From Microbulbifer donghaiensis (lineage in GTDB: Bacteria; Pseudomonadota; Gammaproteobacteria; Pseudomonadales; Cellvibrionaceae): a stretch of DNA of 64,000 bases. Shown here in pieces: positions 1 through 10,714 of the stretch. Location of the stretch: assembly GCF_900129095.1 (NCBI RefSeq), contig NZ_FQVA01000001.1, positions 2,183,615 through 2,247,614 on the forward strand, read 5' to 3'. Within the stretch, counting starts at the first letter, position 1; each line of letters begins with the position of its first letter. The notes under the pieces were generated by a model that was not told where the DNA came from, ran no database searches, and saw nothing but the letters and a program-made list of their open reading frames with translations. Position numbers and translations under genes: made by a program.

Positions 1-1142
1 TGGGAATTGTCGAGCTGCGCGACTGGGCCGACCAGCTGCTGCCGCTGCTGAACCTCGAGGACCTGCTGCTGAAGGGCATGCTCGGCTTCCTGCTGTTCGC
101 CGGCAGCCTGCACATCGACCTGCTGGCCCTGCGCAACCAGCGCCTGGAAATCGGCCTGCTCGCCATTGTCGGCACACTGATCTCCACCTTCGTGGTGGGG
201 GGGCTGCTCTACTGGTTCCTGCAGCTGGTGGGTATGCCGGTAGCCTTCGTCTTCTGTCTGCTGTTCGGCGCGCTGATCTCGCCGACGGACCCGATCGCGG
301 TACTGGCCATCATCAAGAGCCTCAAGGCGCCGGAACAGGTGTCAATCCAGGTGGAGGGCGAGTCACTGTTCAACGATGGCTTCGGCATCGTCGTCTTTGC
401 GGTTATCTACGCGCTGGCGTTCGAGGGCGGCGAGCCGACATTCCCGGCGGTGGCCCACCTGTTTGCCGTTGAGGCGGTCGGCGGCGTGGTGCTCGGCCTG
501 TTGATCGGCGGGCTGTTCCACTGGCTGATCTGCTGCACCAACGACCACAGCCTCGAGCTGTTGCTGACCCTGGTGATCCCGACGGCCGGTTTTTCCCTCG
601 CCAACCTGCTCGGCGTCTCCGGCGCCCTGGCCATGGTGGTGAGCGGCATCATTATCGGCAACTTCACCCGCGAGCGCGGCTTCTCCCGGGTGAGCCAGCA
701 CGAGCTGGACAACTTCTGGAGCATTACCGAGGATTTCCTGAACGGCCTGCTGTTCCTGCTGGTGGGCCTGTTCCTGATTACCATCGACCTGCAGGCCTTT
801 GACTACCTGCTGATGGTGGCCGGCATCGTTATCGTGCTGCTGGCCCGCACGCTGGCGGTCACGGTGCCATTTACGATCCTGAAGCGATTCCGCCGCTACC
901 ATCCGTACACCGAGCGCATATTGATCTGGGGCGGCCTGCGCGGCGGCCTGGCGCTGGCGCTGGCGATGTCGATTCCGGCGGGCCATGCCTTTATCCAGGG
1001 CCAGGACCTGCGCCACCTCTGGGTCGTGATGACCTACGGCGTGGTACTCTTTTCGATCGTAGTGCAGGGCTCCACCATCGCGCCGCTGATCCGCCGCAGC
1101 CGCGAGTTCGCCGAACCGGAGACCGCGGCGGAACCGGCCTGA
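1..1142 (+). CDS. Na+/H+ antiporter, CPA1/NhaP type (5'-truncated by window edge)
   Basis: Inner-membrane exchanger that uses the proton gradient to expel Na+ (or K+). The reading frame is open from base 3 with no stop, so the true start lies left of the window. The first visible ATG, at 78, is internal to a transmembrane domain. About ten hydrophobic segments are present. Family hallmarks are the SPTDPIAV motif, EGESLFNDG in the ion-translocation core, and the late WGGLRGGLALALA helix. The tail after the last helix is short, so there is no large cytoplasmic regulatory domain. It ends 34 bp before the next antiporter gene on the same strand, and the two are probably co-transcribed. Family is confident; ion specificity cannot be read from the sequence. 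Confidence 0.88.
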   Translation, partial: GIVELRDWADQLLPLLNLEDLLLKGMLGFLLFAGSLHIDLLALRNQRLEIGLLAIVGTLISTFVVGGLLYWFLQLVGMPVAFVFCLLFGALISPTDPIAVLAIIKSLKAPEQVSIQVEGESLFNDGFGIVVFAVIYALAFEGGEPTFPAVAHLFAVEAVGGVVLGLLIGGLFHWLICCTNDHSLELLLTLVIPTAGFSLANLLGVSGALAMVVSGIIIGNFTRERGFSRVSQHELDNFWSITEDFLNGLLFLLVGLFLITIDLQAFDYLLMVAGIVIVLLARTLAVTVPFTILKRFRRYHPYTERILIWGGLRGGLALALAMSIPAGHAFIQGQDLRHLWVVMTYGVVLFSIVVQGSTIAPLIRRSREFAEPETAAEPA

Positions 1143-1176
1143 GGCCTGTTTCCGACTAACAAACGACACCAATCTC

Positions 1177-3024
1177 ATGGAACACACCAGTTACCTGCTG
1201 CAGGCGGTCATCTATCTGGCCGCGGCGGTGATCTCCGTGCCCATCGCCACCCGCCTCGGCCTGGGGTCGGTGCTCGGCTACCTGCTCGCCGGCGTAGCCA
1301 TCGGCCCCCATGCGCTGGGCCTGGTCGGCGATGCCAGCGACGAGATGCACGTGGCCGAATTCGGGGTGGCGCTGATGCTGTTCCTGATCGGGCTGGAACT
1401 GCAGCCGCGCAAGCTGTGGCAGATGCGCGGGGCCATCCTCGGCACCGGCTCCGCCCAGGTGCTGCTCACCGCCGCCGCGGTGGCAGCGCTGGCACTGCTG
1501 CTGTACGAGGAGAGCTGGCGCGCGGCGCTGGCCATCGGCCTGATACTGGCGCTGTCGTCGACGGCAATCGTGTTGCAGTCACTGAGCGAGAAGGGACTGC
1601 TGAAAACCCAGGGCGGGCGCAGCGCCTTCGCCGTACTGCTGTTCCAGGACATTGCGGTGATCCCCATTCTGGCGCTGCTGCCGCTGCTGGCCACGACCCC
1701 GGTGGCAGGCGCCGTCACCGGCCTCACCGGCTGGCGCTACGCGCTGGCGGTGATCGGTACCATCGTCGCCTTCGCCGTCGCCGGGCGCTATCTGCTCGGG
1801 CCGCTGCTGCGCCTGGTCGCCGGCAGCCAGGTGCGGGAGATGTTCACGGTCACCTCACTGCTGATCGTCATCGGTGCGGCCGCCATTATGAGCGGGCTGC
1901 ACCTGTCGCCGGCGCTCGGAACCTTCCTCGCCGGCGTTCTGCTCGCCGAGAGCGAGTTCCGCCACGAACTGGAGGCGGACATAGAGCCGTTCAAAGGGCT
2001 GCTGCTCGGTATCTTCTTTATCGCCGTCGGCGCCAACCTGAACTTCAACCTGATCGCCGAGTACCCGCTGCTGCTGCTCGGCCTGGTGCTGCTGCTGGTG
2101 GCGGTCAAGTTCGCGGTGCTGTTTGCGCTGGCGCGCACCATCGGCATGTCGCGGGGCGAGGACTGGTTGTTCGCCCTGTCGCTGGCGCAGGCGGGCGAGT
2201 TCGGCTTCGTGCTGGTGTCCTTCGCCAGCCAGAACAACGTGCTCGACAGCACCGCCGGCAACCTGCTGATCGCCGTGATTGCGCTGTCGATGGCGCTGAC
2301 GCCGATTCTGCTGCTGATCTACGAACAGTTTATCCAGCAGCGCTTTATACGCGGCGCGGAAAGCGCAGGGGAGCGCGAGGAGGAGCCGCCGGTGGACAGC
2401 GGATCGCCGGTGATCATCGTCGGTTACGGGCGCTTCGGCCAGATTGCCGGGCGCCTGCTGAATGCCTGTGGCTTCGACACCACCCTGCTGGAACGCAATG
2501 CAGAACAGCTGGACCTGGTGCGTCGCTACGGCATCAAGGCCTACTACGGCGACGCCTCCCGCGAAGACCTGCTGCACGCTGCCGGTGCGGAAAACGCGCG
2601 CCTGGTGATCCTGACTCTCAGCGACCAGGCGGCGTCGCTGGAAATCGTCGCGCAGCTGCGCAAGCATTTCCCACACGTGACCATACTGGCGCGGGCGCGC
2701 AACCGTATGCACCAGTATGCGCTGATGGAGGCCGGCGTAAAATATATCTTCCGCGAGACGGTGGATTCGGCGCTGTCCATCGGCGAGTGCGCACTGCAAC
2801 TACTGGGCCTGAGCCCGCTGCAGGCGCGGCGCGCGGCGCGCAAGTTCAAGCAGCACGACCAGCGCATGCTGGAATCGCTGTTTCCCTACTGGCGCGACGA
2901 GTCGCAACATATCGCGCAGACGAAGATCTACCGCGAACAGTTGCTGCAGGCGCTGCGCGAGGACAGGCGCGACAAGGACCTGCACCTGGATCACCACTGG
3001 GAGGACTCCCGCCCGGGGCTCTAG
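1177..3024 (+). CDS. CPA2-family K+/H+ antiporter with RCK/TrkA-N domain (KefB/KefC-like)
   Basis: Predicted monovalent cation:proton antiporter of 615 residues. Residues 1-385 are a Na+/H+-exchanger membrane domain of about twelve helices, with the GLELQPRKLW signature after helix 3. Residues 405-520 form a Rossmann RCK domain containing GYGRFGQ, the nucleotide-binding loop of the Kef family, followed by a charged C-terminal tail of about 90 residues. In Kef proteins this domain senses NAD(H) or glutathione adducts and gates K+ efflux; that role here is inferred. No KefF/KefG-type ancillary gene is adjacent. The ATG is preceded only by a weak purine tract, but the N-terminus begins directly with helix 1, supporting this start. 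The stop is 18 bp from that of the convergent antiporter. Confidence 0.88.
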   Translation: MEHTSYLLQAVIYLAAAVISVPIATRLGLGSVLGYLLAGVAIGPHALGLVGDASDEMHVAEFGVALMLFLIGLELQPRKLWQMRGAILGTGSAQVLLTAAAVAALALLLYEESWRAALAIGLILALSSTAIVLQSLSEKGLLKTQGGRSAFAVLLFQDIAVIPILALLPLLATTPVAGAVTGLTGWRYALAVIGTIVAFAVAGRYLLGPLLRLVAGSQVREMFTVTSLLIVIGAAAIMSGLHLSPALGTFLAGVLLAESEFRHELEADIEPFKGLLLGIFFIAVGANLNFNLIAEYPLLLLGLVLLLVAVKFAVLFALARTIGMSRGEDWLFALSLAQAGEFGFVLVSFASQNNVLDSTAGNLLIAVIALSMALTPILLLIYEQFIQQRFIRGAESAGEREEEPPVDSGSPVIIVGYGRFGQIAGRLLNACGFDTTLLERNAEQLDLVRRYGIKAYYGDASREDLLHAAGAENARLVILTLSDQAASLEIVAQLRKHFPHVTILARARNRMHQYALMEAGVKYIFRETVDSALSIGECALQLLGLSPLQARRAARKFKQHDQRMLESLFPYWRDESQHIAQTKIYREQLLQALREDRRDKDLHLDHHWEDSRPGL

Positions 3025-3042
3025 GTAAACGCGCGGCCGTCA

Positions 3043-4671
3043 CTAGTCTTCGCTGCGCAGGCTCGCCTCTATCAGGTCCACCTCCAGCACCAGTTTGCGG
3101 TGCAGCTCATCGTCGATCTGCCGCTCGATGCGCAGGCGAAAAAGCTGATCGCGCTCGGCGGCAAGGGCATCCAGGTGGAACTCGCGCTCGCTGCGCGCCA
3201 GCATCCACACGCGCTGCTGCCGGTTGCTGTCGCCGCGGGCCAGGCGCCGGCGGTAGAGATCCAGCAGGTAGTCCAGCGCCTCGCGTTCGACTTCGGCGGC
3301 TTCATCTTTCTCCTCTATGCCGTCGCGCAGGGCCTGCAACCGGCTCAAAGCGGCCCGTGCCGCAGCCACGCGCGCACCGCGCTCGTCGCCGATCTCCGCC
3401 ATTTGCGGTCTTGCCGGCAGGCGCCGCACCAGTGGCGGCAGGGTGAAACTGGCCAGCAGCAGCGACGTCAGTATGACGCCCATCGCAATGACCACCGCCA
3501 GTTCGCGCGCGGGAAAGCCGCTGCCATCCGGTAACAGCAGCGGCAGCGACAGGACGCCGGCCAGGGTGACGGCACCGCGCACCCCAGCCAGTGCGGTCAC
3601 CGTTACCAGCAGCAACCGCTCTCTCGTGTCGGGGATTTCCCGGCGGATCCGCGTCAGATATAGGGATACCCAAACCCAGACAAAGCGCAGTATCAGCAGG
3701 GCAGCGGTAATCGCGATCACATACAGCAGCACCGTCCAGTCGCTGGCCGCGGCGCTGAGGCGTGCCGGTCCCAGATACGCATTCAGGATGCGCACCAGCT
3801 GTTCCCCCAGCAGCACGAAGATGACACCGTTCAGTACGTCCTGCACGGTATTCCAAACCGCCTGGCGCTCCATGCGCGTGGCGGAGAGTTCGGGGCCGCG
3901 CAGGTTCACATACTGGGTGGCGATTCCCCCTGTGGCCGCCGCCAGAATGCCGGAACCGCCAAGATGTTCCGACGCCAGATAGGCGGCAAAGGGCACCAGC
4001 AGGCTCACCAGTATCTCTATGCCGGTGTCCTCCCCGCCGAGGCGGCCGAGCCCGCGCAACGCATAGGCGCAGGCCAGGGCCACGCCGACACCGATCGCGA
4101 CGCCGGCGGCCACCATCCACACAAAGCCAGCCGCCGTCTGCGCCAGGGAAAAGCTGCCACTCACCACCGCCACGACCGCGAAGCGGAAGACATCGAGCCC
4201 CGAGGCATCGTTGAGGAGTGCCTCGCCCTGCAGCACATGCCGCAGGCGCGGCGGCAGCGGGGTACTGCCGCGGACGGCGGCCAGTGCCACCGGATCCGTC
4301 GGGGCCAGAATCGCCGCGACCGCAAAGCAGACCGCCAGCGGCATGGCCGGCACCAGCCAGTGGATAAACGGTGCCATGCCCACCACGGTGAAAAGCACCA
4401 GGCCCACCGCCAGCGTCAGGATCGGGCGCAGGTCGCGAAAAAATGCCCCCTTGGGAATACGCCAGCCATCCAGGAACAGCAGCGGCGGGATAAACAGCAG
4501 GAAGAAAATTTCCGGATCCAGCGGAATCTTCACGCCGAACACACTGCCGAGCAGCACGCCGGTGGCGATCTGTATTAGCGGCAGAGGCAGACGCCGCGGC
4601 AGCACGCGCGCGATTATGCCGCTGAAGGTCACAGCAACCAGGAGCAGCAGGGCGACGGCAACGTAGTGCAT
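3043..4671 (-). CDS. Na+/H+ antiporter, CPA1 family with cytoplasmic tail
   Basis: A second CPA1 exchanger of 542 residues, on the opposite strand to the first two. The membrane domain covers roughly residues 1-410 and carries APTDPVAL and GEALLNDASG, equivalents of the TDP and ND core motifs. A late AGVRGAVTLAG helix is also present. Residues 420-542 are hydrophilic, rich in Arg, Glu and Leu, and predicted helical, resembling the regulatory tail of YjcE-type bacterial Na+/H+ antiporters. It starts with ATG at 4671 directly at a hydrophobic helix. Three antiporters in 4.7 kb suggest a pH/salt homeostasis locus, although this one is transcribed separately. Substrate preference is unresolved. 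Confidence 0.87.
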   Translation of the reverse strand: MHYVAVALLLLVAVTFSGIIARVLPRRLPLPLIQIATGVLLGSVFGVKIPLDPEIFFLLFIPPLLFLDGWRIPKGAFFRDLRPILTLAVGLVLFTVVGMAPFIHWLVPAMPLAVCFAVAAILAPTDPVALAAVRGSTPLPPRLRHVLQGEALLNDASGLDVFRFAVVAVVSGSFSLAQTAAGFVWMVAAGVAIGVGVALACAYALRGLGRLGGEDTGIEILVSLLVPFAAYLASEHLGGSGILAAATGGIATQYVNLRGPELSATRMERQAVWNTVQDVLNGVIFVLLGEQLVRILNAYLGPARLSAAASDWTVLLYVIAITAALLILRFVWVWVSLYLTRIRREIPDTRERLLLVTVTALAGVRGAVTLAGVLSLPLLLPDGSGFPARELAVVIAMGVILTSLLLASFTLPPLVRRLPARPQMAEIGDERGARVAAARAALSRLQALRDGIEEKDEAAEVEREALDYLLDLYRRRLARGDSNRQQRVWMLARSEREFHLDALAAERDQLFRLRIERQIDDELHRKLVLEVDLIEASLRSED

Positions 4672-4781
4672 GGCGCGCTATATCCGCGTCAAGGCGTATT
4701 CAGCGGCAGCGGAATCGGCGGATACAAACCGTCGAATTGCTGGCCTCGAAGTGGGCAGCGGCAGGGGGACTTCAACGGGAC

Positions 4782-4813
4782 ACTCGCTGTAACTCGACGG
4801 ACTTACAGCGAGT
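4782..4813. repeat. 11-bp perfect inverted repeat between antiporter and aldolase genes
   Basis: ACTCGCTGTAA (4782-4792) and its exact complement TTACAGCGAGT (4803-4813) flank a 10-nt loop. The hairpin lies 48 bp past the stop of the aldolase-like gene (minus strand) and upstream of the antiporter gene. No T-run follows on either strand, so it is not a standard intrinsic terminator. It could be an operator or an mRNA 3'-end stabiliser. Confidence 0.5.
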
Positions 4814-4861
4814 ATAGAAAAGCGGAAACCTGTGAATAGGTGTGCGCGAGTTGACCGGTGA

Positions 4862-5677
4862 TTACTCGAACATATCCGGCTGTTCGGCGCAAATCACGCT
4901 GTATAACGGCTGAAAACTGAAAAGTCCGGCCAGTTCGGTACCCACCACCGCGCGGGTGCGTATCGCCACCTCCGGCTCTATCAGTATCGGGTCGCCGGCG
5001 GCCTCGGCCAGCAGCTGCGCCTGGCAGCTGCGCTCCATGGTGATATACCACCAGGCGGCCTCTTCCACGGACTTGCCGACCGTGAGCAGGCCGTGGTTCT
5101 GCAGTATCAGTGCCTTCCTGTTGCCGAGCGCCTGCGCCAGCGCTTCGCCTTCACCCATTTCCAGCACCACGCCCGAGAAGGTATCGAGCAGGCCGTGGTC
5201 GCCGAAGAAGGCACAGGCGTCCTGGGTGATCGGATCCAGCAGCCGGCCTAGAGACGACCAGGCCTTACCGTACAGGGAGTGGGCGTGGGCGGCCGCAATC
5301 ACATCCGGGCGCAAACGGTGAATGTGGGAGTGGATCGTAAACGCGGCGCCGTTCAGGTAACCGTCGCCCTCGACCACGTCGCCGTTGTGATTGACCAGCA
5401 GCAGTTGCGACATGCGCAGCTGCTTGAAGGACACACCCATTGGATTGACCCAGAAGTGGTCCTCCAACTCGGGATCGCGCACGGTGATATGGCCCGCCAC
5501 GCCCTCGTCGAAACCGAATTTGCCAAACAGGCGGAAGGCCGCGGTGAGCTTTCTCTTGCGCTCCTCCCGCACCTTCTCCGGCGGCTGCCAGGGCTCACCG
5601 AGCAGCACACTGACATCGCCATTCATTACCGCAGTATTGATATCCGCCATTTTTCTTGTTTTTTCCGCAGTGGCCAT
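4862..5677 (-). CDS. Class II aldolase/adducin-family protein
   Basis: A 271-residue member of the class II (zinc) aldolase/adducin fold, which includes fuculose-1-phosphate and ribulose-5-phosphate handling enzymes and many uncharacterised proteins. The metal-binding region shows HSHIHRLRPD followed by AAHAHSLYGK, and a late QNHGLLTVG segment supplies a further His. The frame runs open further upstream, but the family-like sequence begins near the ATG at 5677 (a second ATG at 5650 is possible). A long acidic/basic linker precedes the fold. It lies 79 bp downstream of the LysR gene on the same strand and may be co-regulated with it. The substrate cannot be told; proteins of this subtype are often annotated only as class II aldolase. 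Confidence 0.85.
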   Translation of the reverse strand: MATAEKTRKMADINTAVMNGDVSVLLGEPWQPPEKVREERKRKLTAAFRLFGKFGFDEGVAGHITVRDPELEDHFWVNPMGVSFKQLRMSQLLLVNHNGDVVEGDGYLNGAAFTIHSHIHRLRPDVIAAAHAHSLYGKAWSSLGRLLDPITQDACAFFGDHGLLDTFSGVVLEMGEGEALAQALGNRKALILQNHGLLTVGKSVEEAAWWYITMERSCQAQLLAEAAGDPILIEPEVAIRTRAVVGTELAGLFSFQPLYSVICAEQPDMFE

Positions 5678-5756
5678 TACCCGAGCCTCATATCGCCAGA
5701 ACCGCCGAAGGTTCCTTATAGCACGTTGTTCGACTTTTGAGCGAGAGGAGGCGCCA

Positions 5757-6635
5757 CTAGTCCGTCCCGGGCAAGGCCTGCGCCAGATGATCGAGCAGTA
5801 GCCGCACTTTCGGCGACAGAAAGCGGTTTTGCGGGTAGATGGCCCAGATACCCTCATCCGCACGGCGGAAGTTCTCCAGTACCGCGACCAGTGCGCCGGA
5901 TTGCAGGTACCGCTGCACATAGAAATCCGGCAGCTGCACCAGTCCCATACCCTTCAGCGTCGCGTCCAGCAGCGCCCAGCCGCTGTTGCAGCGCAGGCTG
6001 CCGCCGACGCGGATATCCCGCGATTTACCGCCCTCCTGGAAGCGCCAGTCGTCCAGGGTGCCGCGCAGGCAGTTGTGCCGCTCCAGTTCCGACAGGCTGT
6101 GCGGCTCCCCGTATCTGGAAAGGTATTCCGGCGACCCACAGACATACAGGGTGCGCGAGGCGAGGCGCTTGGCCATCAGGCTGGAGTCCTTCAGGCGCCC
6201 CAGGCGCACGGCCAGGTCGTAACCCTCGGCCACCAGGTCCAGCTGCTGATTGGTCAGCTGCAGCTCCACCTCAAGTTCCGGATAGCGGACCGCGAAATCG
6301 TTCAGCAGCGGCGCTATGGTTTTTTCCCCGAAAGCCACCGGCGCGGTCAGCCGCAGCCTGCCCCTGGGCACCTGCTGCTGACGGGTCACGGCCAGCTCCG
6401 CCTCCTGTAGGCCGTCCAGCGCCTGGCGGCATAGCCGGTAGTAGACCTGCCCAAGTTCAGTGACCGTCACCTTCCGCGTGGTGCGATAGAGCAGTTTCGT
6501 CCCCAGCCGGCCCTCCAGTGCGCTGACCTGGCGGCTGACCTGCGCCGTGGAGATATCGAGGCGCGCGGCTGCGGCGGTGAAACTGCCCTGTTCAACCACC
6601 GCGACGAACTCGCTGACCCCTTCCCAGTTCTGCAC
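5757..6635 (-). CDS. LysR-family transcriptional regulator
   Basis: A 292-residue LysR regulator. The N-terminal winged HTH (residues 3-62) has FTAAAARLDISTAQVSRQV as its helix-turn-helix. The rest is the periplasmic-binding-like effector domain, starting with RGRLRLTAPVAFGEK. Start is GTG at 6635. It is transcribed divergently from frmA with 149 bp between the starts, the usual LysR arrangement for controlling a neighbour, and similar LysR/adhC/fghA layouts are familiar from Pseudomonas and Vibrio. It therefore probably regulates formaldehyde detoxification and itself. The class II aldolase gene downstream is a second possible target. The inducer is unknown. Confidence 0.9.
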   Translation of the reverse strand: MQNWEGVSEFVAVVEQGSFTAAAARLDISTAQVSRQVSALEGRLGTKLLYRTTRKVTVTELGQVYYRLCRQALDGLQEAELAVTRQQQVPRGRLRLTAPVAFGEKTIAPLLNDFAVRYPELEVELQLTNQQLDLVAEGYDLAVRLGRLKDSSLMAKRLASRTLYVCGSPEYLSRYGEPHSLSELERHNCLRGTLDDWRFQEGGKSRDIRVGGSLRCNSGWALLDATLKGMGLVQLPDFYVQRYLQSGALVAVLENFRRADEGIWAIYPQNRFLSPKVRLLLDHLAQALPGTD

Positions 6636-6781
6636 CGACCCTCCGCGCGGCTTCGACCGCCATTGTTACCAGCATGGAAAAGTGATTTTACATTTTGCCA
6701 GATTATCTCTCACCGGTATCAAACTAAACTGGCGCCCGTTTCCCGCGGCCAGTGCCGCAACCCAATCCTGTCGAGGAGTAG

Positions 6782-7912
<1,131 letters not shown>

Positions 7913-7920
7913 TGGTGCCA

Positions 7921-7957
7921 CCGCCCGCTCCTTCGCCTCCTTTTCCGGAGCGGGCGG
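7921..7957 (+). other. Intercistronic stem-loop between frmA and fghA
   Basis: A perfect 11-bp inverted repeat, CCGCCCGCTCC (7921-7931) with GGAGCGGGCGG (7947-7957), closes a 15-nt loop. It starts 8 bp after the frmA stop and ends 19 bp before fghA. No U-run follows, so it is more likely an mRNA stabiliser or partial attenuator setting the frmA:fghA ratio than a full terminator. Confidence 0.55.
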
Positions 7958-7976
7958 CCAACCTTTGGAGGGTCTG

Positions 7977-8816
7977 ATGACCATCGAAAACCTGAGCAGC
8001 AACAAGAGTTTCGACGGCTGGCACAAGCAGTACAGCCACCACTCGGACACCCTCGGCTGCGCTATGCGCTTCGCCATCTACCTGCCGCCACAGGCCAGTG
8101 CGAGTCAGCGGGTGCCGGTGCTCTACTGGCTGTCCGGGCTCACCTGCACGGATGAAAACTTTATGCAGAAGGCCGGCGCGCAGCGGGTCGCTGCCCAGCT
8201 GGGTATGGCCATAGTGGCGCCGGACACCAGCCCCAGGGGTGACGCGGTGGCAGACGACGACGGCTACGACTTGGGCCAGGGCGCCGGCTTCTATGTCAAC
8301 GCCACCCGGGAGCCGTGGAAGCGCCACTACCGGATGTACGACTATGTGCTGGACGAACTGCCGACGCTGGTGGAGTCCAACTTCCCGGTCAGCGACAGGC
8401 GCGCCATCGCCGGCCACTCGATGGGCGGCCACGGCTCTCTGGTGCTGGCGCTGCGCAATCCCGATCGCTACACATCGGTATCAGCCTTCAGCCCGATCGC
8501 CAACCCGTCCAACTGCCCCTGGGGCCGCAAGGCGTTAACCGCCTACCTGGGCGGGGACGCCGCCCGCTGGGCCGACTACGATGCCAGCCTGCTGATGTGC
8601 CGGGCGCAGGATGGCGTGCCGGCGCTGGTCGACCAGGGCGACGCCGACGAGTTTGTCGCCGAGCAACTGAAGCCGGAGACGCTGGAGGCCGCGGCCGCCG
8701 CCAGCGGCTATCCGCTGCAGCTGCACCGCCGCGATGGCTACGATCACAGCTACTTTTTCGTCGCCAGCTTTATCGAGCAGCACCTGCGGTTTCACGCCCG
8801 ACACCTGGGTCTCTAG
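7977..8816 (+). CDS. fghA: S-formylglutathione hydrolase
   Basis: Hydrolyses S-formylglutathione to formate and glutathione, completing the formaldehyde pathway begun by frmA. It is a 279-residue esterase D-type alpha/beta hydrolase. The nucleophile elbow is GHSMGGHG (Ser near residue 145), the oxyanion loop is [10 protein letters not shown], and the late [13 protein letters not shown] segment supplies the catalytic His. An in-frame TTG four codons upstream is possible, but the ATG at 7977 sits six bases after a strong GGAGGG site, so it is preferred. Its stop is only 6 bp from that of the convergent glmS. Confidence 0.96.
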   Translation: MTIENLSSNKSFDGWHKQYSHHSDTLGCAMRFAIYLPPQASASQRVPVLYWLSGLTCTDENFMQKAGAQRVAAQLGMAIVAPDTSPRGDAVADDDGYDLGQGAGFYVNATREPWKRHYRMYDYVLDELPTLVESNFPVSDRRAIAGHSMGGHGSLVLALRNPDRYTSVSAFSPIANPSNCPWGRKALTAYLGGDAARWADYDASLLMCRAQDGVPALVDQGDADEFVAEQLKPETLEAAAAASGYPLQLHRRDGYDHSYFFVASFIEQHLRFHARHLGL

Positions 8817-8822
8817 CGCCGC

Positions 8823-10652
8823 TTACTCCACCGTCACCGACTTGGCCAGGTTGCGCGGCTGGTCCACGTCGGTACCCTTCAGCAGTGCCACGTGGTAGCT
8901 GAGCAATTGCAGCGGCACCGTGTACAGGATCGGTGCTAGGCTCTCCGGCGCATCCGGTACCTCCACCACGGTGACGCCCGCCTCGCTGGTGAAACCGGCC
9001 TGGGGACTGGCGAACACGAACAGCTGGCCGCCGCGGGCACGCACCTCCTGCAGGTTGGATTTGAGTTTCTCCAGCAGCTCGTTATTCGGCGCCACGACGA
9101 TTACCGGCATATCCGCATCCACCAGTGCCAGCGGGCCGTGCTTCAGCTCGCCGGCCGGGTAGGCCTCGGCGTGGATATAGGAGATCTCCTTCAGCTTCAG
9201 CGCGCCCTCGAGGGCGATCGGGTACTCGACACCGCGGCCGAGGAACAGCGCGTGGTGCTTCTCGGCGAAGGCCTCGCTGGTGTCCTGCACCAGCTGGTCC
9301 AGGCCGGTGAACTGCTCCATCAGCCCGGGGAGCTGGTGCAGCGCCTGTACCAGCTCCGCCTCGCGCGCAGCACTGAGGCCGTTGACCTTGGCCAGCGCGA
9401 TACAGAACAGCTGCAGCGCCACCAGCTGGGTGGTGAAGGCCTTGGTGGAGGCGACACCGATCTCCGGACCCGCCTCGGTCATCAGCGACAGCTCCGATTC
9501 CCGCACCAGCGAACTGTTCGGTACGTTGCAGATGGTCATCGACGCCAGGTAGCCGAGCTCCTTGGCCTGGCGCAGGGCGGCTAGGGTATCCGCCGTCTCG
9601 CCGGACTGGGAAATCGTCACGAACAGGGTGCCCGGGCGCACCGCCGTCTTGCGGTAACGGATTTCGCTGGCGACCTCGACGGAGCAGGGGATACCGGCCC
9701 AGTCCTCCAGCCAGTAGCGCGCCACCAGGCCGGCGTGGTAGCTGGTGCCGCAGGCGACTATCTGCACCTGTTTTACTTCCGGCAGTATCTCGTGGGCGCG
9801 GGCACCCAGTGCTTCGGACAGCACCGACTTGTCGCCGAGTCGGCCGGCCAGGGTGGCTTCTACAACCGCCGGCTGCTCGAAGATCTCCTTCTGCATATAG
9901 TGGCGATAGCGGCCCTTGTCGGCCGCATCGTGGCCGCCGTCCAGCTTGTGCACCGGGCGGCTGACTTCCTCGCCCTGCTTGTCGCGCACGGCGATGCCGG
10001 CGCGGCTGATTTCGGCCACATCACCTTCCTCGAGGAAGATAAAGCGGTCGGTCACCTGGCGCAGGGCCATGGGATCGGAGGCGATAAAGTTCTCCTCGAT
10101 GCCGACGCCCACCACCAGCGGGCTGCCGGAGCGGGCACAGACCAGCTTTTCCGGCTCGTCGGCGCTGATCACACCGAGCGCGTAGGCGCCGTGCAGCCTT
10201 TCGGTGGCGGCGGTGACCGCGGTCAGCAGATCGCGGCCGCCGGCCACCAGCGAGTGGACCAGGTGCACCACCACCTCGGTATCGGTATCCGAGGCGAACT
10301 GGTAGCCCCGGTCCTGCAGTTCCGCGCGCAGCGGCTGGTGGTTCTCGATAATGCCGTTGTGCACCAGCGCTATCTGGCCGGACACATGCGGGTGGGCGTT
10401 TTTGTCCGACGGGGCGCCGTGGGTGGCCCAGCGGGTGTGGGCGATGCCCAGCTGGCCGGCGGCCGGCGCGGCGGCGAGCCTGGCTTCCAGGTCCGCCACC
10501 TTGCCCTGGCTCTTGCGCAACTGCAGCTGGCTGTCGCCGTCCACCAGGCAGACACCGGCGGAGTCATAGCCGCGGTACTCCAGGCGCCGCAGTCCTTCCA
10601 GCAGTATTTCATTCACGTTGCGCTGGGCCAGCGCGCCGACTATTCCACACAT
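8823..10652 (-). CDS. glmS: Glutamine--fructose-6-phosphate aminotransferase (isomerizing)
   Basis: Makes glucosamine-6-phosphate from fructose-6-phosphate and glutamine, the first committed step to UDP-GlcNAc for peptidoglycan and LPS. At 609 residues it is standard length. Cys2 of [11 protein letters not shown] is the N-terminal glutaminase nucleophile. Two SIS sugar-isomerase domains follow from about residue 285 ([31 protein letters not shown]), and the protein ends in the conserved LAKSVTVE. It lies 62 bp downstream of the DeoR gene on the same strand. glmU, which uses the downstream product, is 4.5 kb upstream, separated by the 2-oxoacid dehydrogenase operon. Confidence 0.97.
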   Translation of the reverse strand: MCGIVGALAQRNVNEILLEGLRRLEYRGYDSAGVCLVDGDSQLQLRKSQGKVADLEARLAAAPAAGQLGIAHTRWATHGAPSDKNAHPHVSGQIALVHNGIIENHQPLRAELQDRGYQFASDTDTEVVVHLVHSLVAGGRDLLTAVTAATERLHGAYALGVISADEPEKLVCARSGSPLVVGVGIEENFIASDPMALRQVTDRFIFLEEGDVAEISRAGIAVRDKQGEEVSRPVHKLDGGHDAADKGRYRHYMQKEIFEQPAVVEATLAGRLGDKSVLSEALGARAHEILPEVKQVQIVACGTSYHAGLVARYWLEDWAGIPCSVEVASEIRYRKTAVRPGTLFVTISQSGETADTLAALRQAKELGYLASMTICNVPNSSLVRESELSLMTEAGPEIGVASTKAFTTQLVALQLFCIALAKVNGLSAAREAELVQALHQLPGLMEQFTGLDQLVQDTSEAFAEKHHALFLGRGVEYPIALEGALKLKEISYIHAEAYPAGELKHGPLALVDADMPVIVVAPNNELLEKLKSNLQEVRARGGQLFVFASPQAGFTSEAGVTVVEVPDAPESLAPILYTVPLQLLSYHVALLKGTDVDQPRNLAKSVTVE

Positions 10653-10714
10653 CGTATTAACCTCTATTATTCCTCAAAAAATATAGCGCCAGCCCCCGCC
10701 AGCCGTATTTCAAG

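Noticed and set aside
1416-3446. Open frame of 676 codons overlapping the CPA2 antiporter gene
   Set aside because: Extremely Arg/Ala/Gly/Pro-rich, no domain, and runs through two real genes on different strands.
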